This document shows positions 18,129 through 27,643 of a stretch of DNA of 64,000 nucleotides, one piece after another. The notes below the pieces were generated by a model. That model was given only the letters and a program-made list of their open reading frames with translations. It was not told where the DNA came from and searched no databases. The DNA comes from Nocardioidaceae bacterium. Lineage in GTDB: Bacteria; Actinomycetota; Actinomycetes; Propionibacteriales; Nocardioidaceae. Location of the stretch: positions 978,909 to 1,042,908 of the forward strand of contig JAUJOD010000001.1 of assembly GCA_030447865.1 (NCBI GenBank), written 5' to 3'. Both the position numbers and the translations under genes were made by a program. Within the stretch, counting starts at the first letter, position 1. The number at the start of each line of letters is the position of its first letter.

Positions 18129-18821
18129 GTGACATCCGGGGTTGCTGCCGTCATCCCAGCAGCGGGCCTAGGTCGTCGGCTGGGAGACCAGAGCGGTACA
18201 CCGATCCCCAAGGCGCTACGCCAACTCGGCGGGCGGTCACTGTTGGTTCGCTCGGTGGACGCGCTGTCCGGTGCCGTCGACCAGGTCGTGGTCGCCGCCG
18301 CGCCCGACCAGCTCGACCTCGTTCGCGAAGAACTGGCCGACTGCGCCATGCCCGTTCGGGTGGTGACAGGCGGCGACACCCGCCAGAGTTCGGTTCGGCA
18401 CGCTCTTGCGGCAGTGGCTCGCCCTATCCAGTTCGTCGTGGTACACGACGCGGCCCGCCCGCTGGTGCCACCCGAGGTGGTGGCGCGAGTCATCGACGCC
18501 TTGCGCGGCGGTGCGGCGGTCGTCGTACCAGCGATCCCGGTGGTTGACTCGCTGCGGCAGCTCGCTGCCGACGGACGCAGCACACCGGTCGACCGGTCCA
18601 CGCTGCGAGCCGTGCAGACGCCGCAGGGGTTCCGCAAAGATGTCCTTGTCGAGGCGCACCGGCGCGCACCGGACGGTGCCGCGACCGATGACGCCAGCCT
18701 GGTCGAACGCGCCGGCATTCCTGTCACCCTCGTTGAGGGTGCTCACCTAGCGTTCAAGATCACCACGCCGGTCGACCTGTTGGTGGCGGAGTTGCTACTT
18801 CGGGGCGAGTCCCGGCATTAG
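18129..18821 (+). CDS. ispD: 2-C-methyl-D-erythritol 4-phosphate cytidylyltransferase
   Basis: This is a 230-residue enzyme of the non-mevalonate isoprenoid pathway that joins MEP to CTP. The nucleotide loop reads IPAAGLGRRLGDQSGTPIPKAL near the N-terminus, with VVTGGDTRQSSVRHAL, VHDAARPLVPP, and KITTPVDLLVAELLL later. GTG 18129, 17 bases after the carD stop, was chosen because the conserved region begins a few residues on; the longer frame overlaps carD. The stop lies in the first unit of a 14-bp tandem repeat shared with the end of ispF. Confidence 0.95.
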   Translation: MTSGVAAVIPAAGLGRRLGDQSGTPIPKALRQLGGRSLLVRSVDALSGAVDQVVVAAAPDQLDLVREELADCAMPVRVVTGGDTRQSSVRHALAAVARPIQFVVVHDAARPLVPPEVVARVIDALRGGAAVVVPAIPVVDSLRQLAADGRSTPVDRSTLRAVQTPQGFRKDVLVEAHRRAPDGAATDDASLVERAGIPVTLVEGAHLAFKITTPVDLLVAELLLRGESRH

Positions 18822-18871
18822 CGGTACAGCCTCAGCGGTAAAGCCTCAGCGGAAAAGCCTCAGCGGTAGAC
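18816..18871. repeat. Four-unit 14-bp tandem repeat between ispD and ispF
   Basis: Units start at 18816, 18830, 18844 and 18858. The core CCTCAGCGG recurs exactly in the last three and the first is diverged. The first unit contains the ispD stop and the last contains the reverse-strand ispF stop, so a duplicated gene end has filled the convergent gap. Likely origin is replication slippage. Confidence 0.85.
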
Positions 18872-19342
18872 CAGCGCCGTCGCGACGGCGGCCAGGCCTT
18901 CACCTCGGCCGGTCAGTCCGAGCCCGTCGGTGGTCGTCGCCGACAGGCTCACCTCCGCGCCACACGCCTCGGCCATTACCAGCGTCGCCTCATCCCGCCG
19001 CGCGCCGAGGCGGGGAGTCGCGCCGATCAGCTGCACCGCGACGTTGCCGATCACCACCCCTGCGGCTCCCAGGCGGCGAGCTGTCTCGCCGAGGAGGGTC
19101 ATGCCGCTCGCCCCAGCCCACCGCGGGTCCGACGTGCCGAACTGGCTGCCCAAGTCGCCAAGGCCGCCCGCCGACAGCAGCGCGTCGCACGCCGCGTGCG
19201 CGACAACATCACCGTCCGAGTGGCCAGCCAGGCCGCAGGGCTCGTCGGGCCAGCAGATGCCGGCAACCCACAGCGGCCGCCCCGGAACCAGCGGGTGTAC
19301 GTCGACCCCGATGCCGACGCGGGCAGAGCTGGGACCAGTCAC
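18860..19342 (-). CDS. ispF: 2-C-methyl-D-erythritol 2,4-cyclodiphosphate synthase
   Basis: This 160-residue enzyme follows IspD and IspE in the MEP pathway. Family signatures: [14 protein letters not shown], the metal site [18 protein letters not shown], and the C-terminal [17 protein letters not shown] (family consensus T-T-x-E-x-L-G). The DGLG replaces the usual E-x-x-x-F spelling but length and fold signs are normal. GTG 19342 lies one base past the stop of the metallopeptidase gene on the same strand, so they are probably cotranscribed. It converges with ispD, which is unusual because the pair are normally codirectional. Confidence 0.93.
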   Translation of the reverse strand: MTGPSSARVGIGVDVHPLVPGRPLWVAGICWPDEPCGLAGHSDGDVVAHAACDALLSAGGLGDLGSQFGTSDPRWAGASGMTLLGETARRLGAAGVVIGNVAVQLIGATPRLGARRDEATLVMAEACGAEVSLSATTTDGLGLTGRGEGLAAVATALVYR

Positions 19343-19343
19343 C

Positions 19344-20549
19344 TCAGTCGACGTCGTCCGTCGGGACGGCGAAGGTGTTGCAGGTTGCTATGTCGTTGTT
19401 GTTGAAGCCCTGCAGGATCCAGGCCCGGTTGGACCCGCCCGAGCCGTGGTCGCGTTCGTCCTCGTCGGCGTTGGGTTCGTCACCGAAGGCGCCAGCCACC
19501 TGCTGTAGCTGGGTATAGCGGGTCTCGTCGACCGGGAACGTGTCGGCGACGGCTCCGAGGAACAGCCCGCCCATGCAGCTGGCCTGCAGCTCGAGGCGAC
19601 GGCTGAGTTCGGCACGGTTAGCGAAGCTGTTGTAGACGACGTCGTCGAACGCCCTGAGCAGGCCGGTCTCGGACTGCACGTGGTGGCCGAACTCGTGTCC
19701 GATCACGACCGCGTAGGCCACATCGATGTCACTGAAGAAACGGCGCATCTGGGGCACGTCGGCGTACATCACCTCATCGCTTGGACAGTAGAACGCCAAC
19801 GTCCGCCCGGACTCCGGCGATGCACTGCCGCAGGGCGTCGACACCGGCGAGTCGAAGACCACCAGCCCGGGCTCGGTGTAGGAGTACCCGGCTCTCTCGA
19901 CCGGTCCCCGCCACTCCTCGTTGAGGCAGCCCATCAGCGACTGGTAGAACCGCGTCTGCTCAGCCGTTGACGCGGCTCCCAGATCCTGAGCGGGGCAGCT
20001 CCCGTTGGGCAAGCCGCCCTGGTCGTACAACGTATTGCGGTCCAGCACCGCTGCGGCGTCCTGGGGGCTCACCGGTTCGGCGTTGGGGTCCGACGCGGGC
20101 GCGGGGGCCCGTGAGGCGATGTCACCGCTCGCCGGGGCGGACGGCGCCACCAGCGCGCCCAGCACGATCAGCGCGAAGAACATGGCGGCCCCAGTGCCGA
20201 CCAGCCCGAGCAGCAGCCGGGCGAGGGTGCTGGTGCGGCGCGGTGGCGGCGTGGGATCCCAGCCGCCGTACGACCACTGCGCCGGGGGTGGCCAACCCAG
20301 TGGGCTGTACTGCGCGTTGCTGCCCGGGGGATACCACTGGTCGGAGGTGCTGCCCTGACGCTGGTACTGCGGGTAGCGCTGGTAGGCGCGCGGCGGGTAG
20401 GTCGGCGCTAGCGAGGGACGGTACGCCGTGTCCGGCGACTGCGGCGGCGGCAGCACCGGCGCAGCGCCCAGCGGTCGGCGTGCGGACTCGGGCAAGTGGG
20501 TTCCCTTCGCGGCATTGCAGGCCGATCGCGAGCGCCCGCAGGAGCGCAC
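19344..20549 (-). CDS. Putative neutral zinc metallopeptidase (YpfJ/PF04228 type)
   Basis: The 401-residue frame has a proline/tyrosine/glutamine-rich cytoplasmic head, one membrane segment (about residues 108-133) and an extracytoplasmic zincin-like domain. The zinc motif HEFGHH is at about residues 285-290, with the downstream conserved [13 protein letters not shown] helix. This is the layout of the putative zinc peptidase family that includes YpfJ. Start is uncertain: GTG 20549 has GAAAGGG nearby, and TTG 20495 has GAAGGGA nearby. The substrate is unknown. It is followed by ispF after one base. Confidence 0.85.
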   Translation of the reverse strand: MRSCGRSRSACNAAKGTHLPESARRPLGAAPVLPPPQSPDTAYRPSLAPTYPPRAYQRYPQYQRQGSTSDQWYPPGSNAQYSPLGWPPPAQWSYGGWDPTPPPRRTSTLARLLLGLVGTGAAMFFALIVLGALVAPSAPASGDIASRAPAPASDPNAEPVSPQDAAAVLDRNTLYDQGGLPNGSCPAQDLGAASTAEQTRFYQSLMGCLNEEWRGPVERAGYSYTEPGLVVFDSPVSTPCGSASPESGRTLAFYCPSDEVMYADVPQMRRFFSDIDVAYAVVIGHEFGHHVQSETGLLRAFDDVVYNSFANRAELSRRLELQASCMGGLFLGAVADTFPVDETRYTQLQQVAGAFGDEPNADEDERDHGSGGSNRAWILQGFNNNDIATCNTFAVPTDDVD

Positions 20550-20563
20550 ATTACCCTTTCGGA

Positions 20564-22324
20564 ATGTCTAGCAGCGGGGACGGCAGCGCTGGCCGCCGCC
20601 GGTGGCCGCGACTGGGCACCTCCGTTCGCATGGCAGCCACCCCAGCCCTGCTGACTGCCACGGCGCTGCTCCTCACGGCACCTCCTGCCGGCGCCGAAGG
20701 CCACGGCACCGAGATTTCGCAGTACTCGGCCACAGTGCAGGTCAACGCCGATGGAAGCCTCCACGTTGCTGAGGCGGTCACCTACGAGTACGACGGTCTC
20801 GTCGGCGCCGGCCTCGAGGAAGTGCAGCGGACCATCACTACCCGGGAGCACTACGACGCGGAGAACGACCGGATCTACGAGCTGAGCAACGTGGTGGTCG
20901 ACGCCGTACAGACTGACACGACCGCCAGCGTCACCTCCGACGGCGGGACCGACACGATCACGGTGCAGTTCGCCCAGCCACAGCGAGAGCAGGTCACTCT
21001 CACGTTCGACTACGACGTGCAAGGAGCTGTCCGGCAGACCGTCGACGGGCTGGAGGTGCGGTGGCCGGTCGTCCAAGGCTTCGCCGTCCCGATCGCTGAA
21101 GCCACCATCGAGTGGAACGCCCCTGACGTGATCTGGCTGTCGTGCCTCGCCGGGGCGGCCGGTTCGAGCAAGCCGTGCACGACTGCGCAGCTGATGGAGG
21201 TCCCCAGTCCTACGATGACCGAGCTCGACCTTGGGGCCGGCGAGCAGATGGTCGGCATCTTGGGACTGCGCGCGGACTCCGGCATCGCGCCGAACGCTGA
21301 CCTGCAGCCGCGGTGGAGCTTGGCTCGCGGCTTCACCGCCACGGGCACACCGCTGTGGGTGGCGTTGGCGGTGTTGCTGCTGGGGCTCCTCGCGGCGCTG
21401 GGGTTGTGGTGGACCCGCGGCCGCGACAGCCGCTCCGACCGGCCAGAAACCGGGCGACCACTGGTTGAGGCGGCAGACGGCGGTGTGGCGTTCGCCCCGC
21501 CTAGCGGGATCCGGCCGGGGCAGATGGGCACGCTGGCGGATGAGCGAGCCGACATCGTCGACGTGACGGCCACGATCATCGACCTGGCGGCGCGCAACTA
21601 TCTGTTCATCGAGGAGCTGCCACGCGGTGGCTACGGGCACAGCGACTGGCTGCTGCGCCGCCGCAACGGTCCAGGCGACGAGCTGCTGGCCTACGAGCGG
21701 GAGGTGTTCGACGCGCTCTTCTCGGCCGCAGACGAGGTGACCGTGAGCGAGCTCGGCGACGCGCTGCGGGACCGGCTCCCCGGCATCCAGGCGCTGATGT
21801 ATGACGACATGGTCGACCAGGGCTGGTTCGGCGAGCGCCCGGACTCGGTGCGGGGTCGATGGACGACTGCCGGGTGGGTGCTCCTCGCCGCGGGCGCAGT
21901 GCTGACGGTGGTGCTGGCGTTGGTCAGCACGTTCGGGCTCGTCGGGGTTGCACTGCTGCTGGCGGGTGTGGCGCTGGCAGCGTCCGGTCAGCTGGCCCCG
22001 GCACGCACGTCGCGTGGCGGCCGTGTGCTGAGCGAGCTGCGCGGCTTTCGTGCCTACTTGGAGTCGGCGGGGGTCGACGACATCCCGGTTGCTCAGCGCG
22101 AGGAGCTGATCTCGCGGTTCTACCCGTATGCGCTGGTGTTCGGGCTGGGTGAGCGGTGGGCCGCCGCGTTGGCCGCCACCGACACCGACGTCGAGCCCGA
22201 CGACCCGATCTACTGGTACGGCGCCCCATCGGACTGGCACCTGGCTGACATTGCGCCGTCCCTGCTCCGCCTTTCGACGGCGCTCAGCGCGGCGCTGGCT
22301 AGCCGGCGACTGCTCGGCGTCTGA
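20564..22324 (+). CDS. DUF2207-domain membrane protein
   Basis: This 586-residue protein has an N-terminal signal-type segment (about residues 20-44), an extracytoplasmic beta-rich DUF2207 domain (SQYSATVQVNADGSLHVAEAVTYEY and HYDAENDRIYELSNV), a membrane helix near residue 267, a cytoplasmic segment (ATIIDLAARNYLFIEELPRGGYG), then two more membrane helices and a cytoplasmic tail with FRAYLESAGVDDIP. The function is unknown; the family sits on the cell surface of many Gram-positives. ATG 20564 starts only 15 bases from the divergent metallopeptidase start, so their promoters must overlap. Confidence 0.85.
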   Translation: MSSSGDGSAGRRRWPRLGTSVRMAATPALLTATALLLTAPPAGAEGHGTEISQYSATVQVNADGSLHVAEAVTYEYDGLVGAGLEEVQRTITTREHYDAENDRIYELSNVVVDAVQTDTTASVTSDGGTDTITVQFAQPQREQVTLTFDYDVQGAVRQTVDGLEVRWPVVQGFAVPIAEATIEWNAPDVIWLSCLAGAAGSSKPCTTAQLMEVPSPTMTELDLGAGEQMVGILGLRADSGIAPNADLQPRWSLARGFTATGTPLWVALAVLLLGLLAALGLWWTRGRDSRSDRPETGRPLVEAADGGVAFAPPSGIRPGQMGTLADERADIVDVTATIIDLAARNYLFIEELPRGGYGHSDWLLRRRNGPGDELLAYEREVFDALFSAADEVTVSELGDALRDRLPGIQALMYDDMVDQGWFGERPDSVRGRWTTAGWVLLAAGAVLTVVLALVSTFGLVGVALLLAGVALAASGQLAPARTSRGGRVLSELRGFRAYLESAGVDDIPVAQREELISRFYPYALVFGLGERWAAALAATDTDVEPDDPIYWYGAPSDWHLADIAPSLLRLSTALSAALASRRLLGV

Positions 22325-22402
22325 CCCCCCTAACCCAGACTTGTCAGAACACAGTCGACCTATGGACCGAGTGAATTCTGACAACTCTGAGAAAGGGCGT
22401 GG

Positions 22403-23725
22403 TTACCAGTTGCGTTCGGCGGGCGTCAGCGAGGCCGGCAACGGGTGGCTCGCCGGGTGGATCACGTAGACGATGCCGCCCGAGTGCGGCACCCACACAC
22501 TCTCGAACTCGGCGCGGTCGTAGACGACTCTGACCTCGTCGTTGCTTTGGATCAGGTGCGACGCCGGGTCGTTGACGACGACGTCACCGTCGGGGGTGAA
22601 GCCAACGATGACCAGCAGGTGCCCGTTCGTGCCGTAGCCAGCACCGGTGAGCTCGCCCTTCTTGAACGACACCGACGCGACAAGCGGGATGCCGGCCTTG
22701 ATGAACTGCTCCGCCTCGGTCAGGGACCGCAGCCGGGTGACGAAGCTCTCCAGGCCGTAGCTGCCGGAGTACGCCGTGTTGAACGGCCAGTTGCCGGTGC
22801 CGTCGTAGTTCCAGTCGTACGTTTGCGCCGCCGCGTAGTCGACCTGCGCGTCGGGGTGACCGGCAGGCTCGATCGTGGCCAGCTCCGCCGCGGACGGCCC
22901 ATAGGAGGCGTTTCCGGTCTTCTGCTGCCAGTACGCCATCACCATCGCGGTAGAGGTCGGGCTGCACCAGGCTTCGCCGCCGCCGTTGTACTGCGGGTAG
23001 TCGCCGATGTGGGTCTCTTGCGAGTACGTCGGTACGTCGAGCGTGATGCCTTGCGCGCCCCCGAGCGGGCTGGCCGTCCACTTCGAGGAGGACTCAGGAA
23101 GCCGCGACGCCATCGCGCCGACCAGGCTCACCGACGGGGTGGCGGCGCTGCCAGTCTCGCGGTACAGCGACACCGTGAGCTGCCACGTCTTGAGGGAGCG
23201 GTCGGTGCGGGCCACGAGCGTGTCGATCGCCACGTACGCCAGTTCGTCGCCTTGCGCCGGAACCGACGTGCGGTGGATCGTGTCGGTGCCCTCGGCCCAG
23301 CGGCCGAGGACGTACTCCTTCGACCGGACTCCGTCGTCACCGACGCCTGAGACGCTCACCTGCACCCAGGTGCCGGCGGGGGTGTTGGCGTTCCACGAGG
23401 CGACCAGCTCGGTGTAGTTGAAGCCGGGGGTCACCTCCGGGGAGCGCCAGGTCGCGACGTCGTACGTCGTCGTCGAACCATCGCCGAACGGGTCGGTGTA
23501 GGCGAAGCTGCCGGTCGGGGTGGCGATGATCAGCGCGCCGTCGGTCAACGCGGTACCGGAGAAACTGCCCGCAGCGAAGTCGGAGGCGTCCCACTGCTGG
23601 TACGTGATGTGTCGCCCTACCGGAGCGGTTGGCTTCTTGGTGCCGGCGTCAGCGGGCACGCTGGTTACCGCGGTCGAGGTGGCACATGCCAGCAAGATAG
23701 TGAGTGCAGCGCGGACGGTGAGCAT
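22403..23725 (-). CDS. Secreted C39-like cysteine peptidase (copy 1)
   Basis: This is a 440-residue exported protein with a signal peptide (about residues 1-24), a beta-rich N-terminal half, and a papain-like C39-type domain. The catalytic Cys is in [14 protein letters not shown] (near residue 254), the His in GTNGHLLVIVGF (near 369) and the Asp/Asn in VVNDPAS (near 386). The family (Peptidase_C39_2-like) is secreted by actinobacteria; its substrate is unknown. It is followed in tandem by a paralogue and lacks the ABC transporter of bacteriocin-type C39 peptidases. Confidence 0.88.
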   Translation of the reverse strand: MLTVRAALTILLACATSTAVTSVPADAGTKKPTAPVGRHITYQQWDASDFAAGSFSGTALTDGALIIATPTGSFAYTDPFGDGSTTTYDVATWRSPEVTPGFNYTELVASWNANTPAGTWVQVSVSGVGDDGVRSKEYVLGRWAEGTDTIHRTSVPAQGDELAYVAIDTLVARTDRSLKTWQLTVSLYRETGSAATPSVSLVGAMASRLPESSSKWTASPLGGAQGITLDVPTYSQETHIGDYPQYNGGGEAWCSPTSTAMVMAYWQQKTGNASYGPSAAELATIEPAGHPDAQVDYAAAQTYDWNYDGTGNWPFNTAYSGSYGLESFVTRLRSLTEAEQFIKAGIPLVASVSFKKGELTGAGYGTNGHLLVIVGFTPDGDVVVNDPASHLIQSNDEVRVVYDRAEFESVWVPHSGGIVYVIHPASHPLPASLTPAERNW

Positions 23726-23788
23726 GGCGACCCCTCAATCGACCCGGTGGAGCAACGGACTGAGAGTAGCGCCCTCGGAGTCGATCCG

Positions 23789-25135
23789 TCACCAGTTGCT
23801 GTGCGAGTCGGGGTCGGGGAGCCGTTTGCTCGGCGGGTGGATGACGTAGACGACGCCACCTGCGGCGTCGACCCAGGCGTTCTCGAACTGCCAGCGCTGG
23901 TAAACGCGGCGCACCGTCTTGGCGGTGTCAGCGGCGGGGTCGTTGACGATGACGTCGCCGCCCGGGGTGAACCCGCGGATCACCAGCACATGACCGCTGG
24001 TCGAGCTGATCGGTGCGCCGTCGAGCTCTCCCGGACCGAACGACACGGTGGCGATCAGCGGGACGCCGGCGGCGATGAACTGCTCGGCTTCGCGCAGCGA
24101 CCGCAGGCGGGTGACGAAGGCGTCGAGCCCGAACCGAGCGGCGTACGCCGTGTTGAACGGCCAGTCGCCGGTGCCGTCATAGCCCCAGGCGAAGGTGTAG
24201 CGGGCGGCGTAGTCCACCCAGGGCTGGCGGTAAGAGTCGTTGACCCAGGCGTACTGCTGCGGCGTCGGCAGCCGATCCCAGTAGCCCAGCACCATCGACG
24301 TCGAGGTGGGGCTGCACCACGCCTCACCGCCGCCGTCCCATTGCGGGTACTCCCCGAGATGGATCATCTGGGAGTACTTCGGTACGGCGAGGGACTGCCC
24401 GACAGCCGGACCTGAGGGGCTGGTGGAGGAAGTCTCCGGTAGCAGCGACGCGACCCCGGCGACTCTGGTCACCGTCGGCGTTGTGGTTGTGCCTGTTCGC
24501 CGGAACAGGCTGATCCGCAGCTGCCAGGACCCGTACGCGACGCCGGAGTTGGTGATCAGCGTGTCGACAGCGACCCGGCTCAGGTCGTCGGTCTGCGCGC
24601 CGAGCGACATCCGGTGGAACTTGACGTCGTGGCTCGCCCAGCGGCCGAGGCTGTCCCAGCTCGACGTCCTTCCAGCGCTCGTGCGGCCGCGGGCCGAGAT
24701 CTCGATGAAGGTCCCGGCCGGCGTCGTAGCGTTGTACGAGGCGATGAGCTCGGTGAGCCCGAAACCCGGCTTGACCCACGGCGAGAACCAGCGACCACGG
24801 GCATAGTCGAGCCGTCCCGACGGTCCGTAGGGGTCGTCGTAGGACACCTTGACCGGTCGTGGGCCGATCTGGATGCCGCCGTCGAAGGAGGTGCGGGAGA
24901 AGGTGCCGTTGCGCAACGCTCGGGTGCCCCAACGGGTGGTGGCTATGTGCTTGCTGACTGCGCCGGTCGTCGTGCTTGCCTGCGGCTGCGGTGGTGCGGA
25001 TCCGGTGCCTCCGGACGCCGCTTGGGCGGGCGCTGCCAAGACCCCTGCTGCCATGCCAGCCGCCAGCGCGAGGGTGAACGCCCTACCGGTCCGAGGTGTG
25101 GACAGATCATCCGCAGACTCACAGTAGTGACGCAT
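23789..25135 (-). CDS. Secreted C39-like cysteine peptidase (copy 2)
   Basis: This is a 448-residue paralogue of the neighbouring peptidase with the same architecture: signal peptide (about residues 16-40), beta-rich half, then Cys in [14 protein letters not shown] (near 274), His in [12 protein letters not shown] (near 382) and Asp in VIVNDPAAD (near 399). The [19 protein letters not shown] run is almost the same in both. ATG 25135 was chosen because the signal peptide begins there; the longer frame upstream is antisense to cysS. A 63-base gap separates it from copy 1, so they are probably one transcript. Confidence 0.87.
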   Translation of the reverse strand: MRHYCESADDLSTPRTGRAFTLALAAGMAAGVLAAPAQAASGGTGSAPPQPQASTTTGAVSKHIATTRWGTRALRNGTFSRTSFDGGIQIGPRPVKVSYDDPYGPSGRLDYARGRWFSPWVKPGFGLTELIASYNATTPAGTFIEISARGRTSAGRTSSWDSLGRWASHDVKFHRMSLGAQTDDLSRVAVDTLITNSGVAYGSWQLRISLFRRTGTTTTPTVTRVAGVASLLPETSSTSPSGPAVGQSLAVPKYSQMIHLGEYPQWDGGGEAWCSPTSTSMVLGYWDRLPTPQQYAWVNDSYRQPWVDYAARYTFAWGYDGTGDWPFNTAYAARFGLDAFVTRLRSLREAEQFIAAGVPLIATVSFGPGELDGAPISSTSGHVLVIRGFTPGGDVIVNDPAADTAKTVRRVYQRWQFENAWVDAAGGVVYVIHPPSKRLPDPDSHSNW

Positions 25136-25258
25136 GCACCCACTGTGACTGAAGGGAAAAGCGAACGCAAACCGGTCATCAACCGGCCGGCGGACGGAAC
25201 ACCGGAGACCGTTGTTGCTACGGGCGGCTCGAGCAGCGGAGGCCGATACCCTGACCCG

Positions 25259-26674
25259 GTGACGCTGCGCCTGTACGACACCGCGACTCGCGAGGTCCGT
25301 GACTTCGTGCCGCTGGTGCCTGGCCGCGTCGGCATCTACCACTGCGGGCTCACCGTGCAGGGCCCGCCGCACGTCGGACACATCCGCAAGGAGGTCGTCT
25401 TCGACGTGCTGCGTCGCTGGTTCGAGCGCAGCGGGTACGACGTGACGCTCGTCGCCAACCTCACCGACATCGACGACAAGATGCTGGCCAAGGAAGCTGA
25501 GCAGGGCCGACCCTGGTGGGCGATCGCCTACGCCAACGAGCGCGCCCTGCACGAGGCCTACCACGCCCTCGGCTGCGTGCCGCCGACGTACGAGCCGCGG
25601 GCAACCGGGCATATCCCCGAGATGGTGGAGCTGACCAGTGAGCTGATCGTGAAAGGGCACGCGTACGCCGCGCCCGACGGCTCCGGCGACGTCTACTTCG
25701 ACGTCCGGTCCTGGCCGTCGTACGGCGAGCTGTCCAACCAGCGCATCGACGACATGGAGCCAGCCGCCGACGCCGACCCGCGAGGCAAGCGCGACCCGCG
25801 CGACTTCGCGCTGTGGAAGGGCTTCAAGAAGGAGGAGGAGCCGGCGACCGCGGCCTGGCCCGCGCCGTGGGGGCTGGGCCGGCCGGGCTGGCACCTGGAG
25901 TGCTCGGCCATGGCGGGCAAGTACCTCGGCGAGGAGTTCGACATCCACGGCGGCGGCCTCGACCTGCGGTTCCCCCACCACGAGAACGAGTTGGCCCAGT
26001 CCAGGGCAGCGGGACGCGGTTTTGCCCGCATCTGGATGCACAACGCGATGGTCAACCTGGCCGGCGAGAAGATGAGCAAGTCCATCGGCGACCCGATGCT
26101 GGTCAGCGAGGTGGTCAAGCGGGTGCGCCCGATCGAGCTTCGCTACTACCTGGTGGCGGCGCACTACCGCTCGGTCATCGAGTTCGGCTTCGAGTCGCTC
26201 GTGGAGGCCGGGGCGGGGTTTCGCCGGATCGAGGGTTTCGTCGATCGGGCCGTCGAGCTGGTCGGGGCGCGCGAGCCCGCCGAGGAGCTTCCGGCCGACT
26301 TCGCCGCCGCAATGAACGACGACCTTTCCGTGCCGGCTGCGCTCGCCGTCGTCCACGAGACCGTACGCCGGGGCAACGTGGCGCTGTCCGCAGCCGACCG
26401 GGACGCCGCAGCGGCTGAGCTGCGAGCGGTGCGCGGAATGCTCGGCGTGCTCGGACTCGACCCGTACGCCGAGCCGTGGTCGTCGCGTCGCACGGCGAGC
26501 TCGGCGGGGGCCGAGGTCATCGACACGCTCGTCGCCGCCTTGCTCCAGCAGCGGGAGCAGGCCCGAGCTCGCAGAGACTTCGCCGCCGCGGACGCCGTAC
26601 GCGAGCAGCTCAGAGTGGCCGGGGTCGACGTCGAGGACACTCCGACCGGGCCGCGCTGGACGGTCCGATCCTGA
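25259..26674 (+). CDS. cysS: Cysteinyl-tRNA synthetase
   Basis: This is a 471-residue class I synthetase that charges tRNA-Cys. It has the HIGH-type motif in [10 protein letters not shown], zinc ligands in [19 protein letters not shown] and HHENE, and KMSKS in [11 protein letters not shown]. The DALR-like anticodon region follows. GTG 25259 is the start because the conserved [14 protein letters not shown] begins there. The stop overlaps rlmB by one base (TGATG). MshC, a paralogue of mycothiol synthesis, is shorter and lacks this C-terminal part, so cysS is favoured. Confidence 0.95.
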   Translation: MTLRLYDTATREVRDFVPLVPGRVGIYHCGLTVQGPPHVGHIRKEVVFDVLRRWFERSGYDVTLVANLTDIDDKMLAKEAEQGRPWWAIAYANERALHEAYHALGCVPPTYEPRATGHIPEMVELTSELIVKGHAYAAPDGSGDVYFDVRSWPSYGELSNQRIDDMEPAADADPRGKRDPRDFALWKGFKKEEEPATAAWPAPWGLGRPGWHLECSAMAGKYLGEEFDIHGGGLDLRFPHHENELAQSRAAGRGFARIWMHNAMVNLAGEKMSKSIGDPMLVSEVVKRVRPIELRYYLVAAHYRSVIEFGFESLVEAGAGFRRIEGFVDRAVELVGAREPAEELPADFAAAMNDDLSVPAALAVVHETVRRGNVALSAADRDAAAAELRAVRGMLGVLGLDPYAEPWSSRRTASSAGAEVIDTLVAALLQQREQARARRDFAAADAVREQLRVAGVDVEDTPTGPRWTVRS

Positions 26675-27630
26675 TGGCGGGCAACAGCAAGCGGCCGGGC
26701 GCCGTCCGCAAGCGGCAGGGCGGCAACCCCACCGCCGGCTCGGGTGGCCGGCGGCGCAAGGCGTTGGAGGGCAAGGGGCCGACCCCGAAAGCCACCGAGC
26801 GCGAGGGCCACAAGGCGCATCGGGTGGCACGGTCGGGAGCCAACCGCACGCCGGGCAGGCGCCCGGAGCGGGCTCGGGGGTCGGGCGCTGACTGGGTCGC
26901 GGGGCGCAACGCCGTACTCGAAACACTGCAGGCGAACGTGCCGGCGACGGCGGTCTACGTCGCCGAGCGGGTCGAGCGCGACGACCGGCTCCGCGAGACC
27001 CTGGCGCTGGCGGTGGCCCGGCACCTCCCGGTGCTGGAGGTGACCCGCCCGGAGCTTGACCGGCTGACCGATCGGGCGGTGCACCAAGGGGTGGCGCTGA
27101 AGGTGCCGCCGTACGAGTACGCCCACCCCACCGACCTCCTCGACGCGGCGAGGGCGGCGGGCGCGGTGCCGCTGGTCGTCGCGTTGGACTCGGTGACCGA
27201 CCCGCGCAACCTCGGCGCGGTGGTGCGCTCGGCTGGGGCGTTCGGCGCCCACGGGGTGGTGGTGCCCGAGCGCAGAGCGGCCGGGATGACCGCGAGTGCC
27301 TGGAAGACCTCAGCCGGTGCCGCCGCGCGAGTGCCGGTCGCTCGCGCTACGAACCTCACCCGGCAGCTGCGCGACTACCGGGACGAGGGCCTGCTGGTGG
27401 TGGGTCTTGACGCCGGAGCCGCTGTAGACCTTCCTGCTCTTGACCTCGCCGATCAGCCGCTTGTGCTGGTGGTCGGAAGCGAGGGTAAGGGACTGTCTCG
27501 CCTGGTCGCTGATACCTGCGACGCGCTGGTGCGGATTCCGATGGCCGCGTCGGCGGAATCCCTCAATGCCGCCGTGGCAGCCGGCATCGCGTTGTACGAG
27601 ATCGACCGGCGCCGGTCCGGTCGTCGATGA
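26674..27630 (+). CDS. rlmB: 23S rRNA 2'-O-ribose methyltransferase RlmB (SpoU family)
   Basis: This is a 318-residue SPOUT methyltransferase with a long basic N-terminal tail (about residues 1-70, rich in Arg, Lys and Gly), a substrate-binding domain, then the trefoil-knot core. Motifs are VTDPRNLGAVVRSAGAFGAHGVVVP, VVGSEGKGLSRL and ASAESLNAAVAAGIALYE. It methylates G2251 (E. coli numbering) in the peptidyl loop. The start ATG overlaps the cysS stop. The pairing with cysS is conserved across Actinobacteria. Confidence 0.94.
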   Translation: MAGNSKRPGAVRKRQGGNPTAGSGGRRRKALEGKGPTPKATEREGHKAHRVARSGANRTPGRRPERARGSGADWVAGRNAVLETLQANVPATAVYVAERVERDDRLRETLALAVARHLPVLEVTRPELDRLTDRAVHQGVALKVPPYEYAHPTDLLDAARAAGAVPLVVALDSVTDPRNLGAVVRSAGAFGAHGVVVPERRAAGMTASAWKTSAGAAARVPVARATNLTRQLRDYRDEGLLVVGLDAGAAVDLPALDLADQPLVLVVGSEGKGLSRLVADTCDALVRIPMAASAESLNAAVAAGIALYEIDRRRSGRR

Positions 27631-27643
27631 AAGCGGGGTCGGA

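Noticed and set aside
20408-22384. 658-codon minus-strand frame over the DUF2207 gene
   Set aside because: Shadow of the plus-strand gene, whose signal peptide, domain pattern and codon quality are clear.
25136-26926. Long minus-strand frame over cysS upstream of the second C39 peptidase
   Set aside because: It is the antisense of cysS, with no protein-like motif before the signal peptide at 25135.
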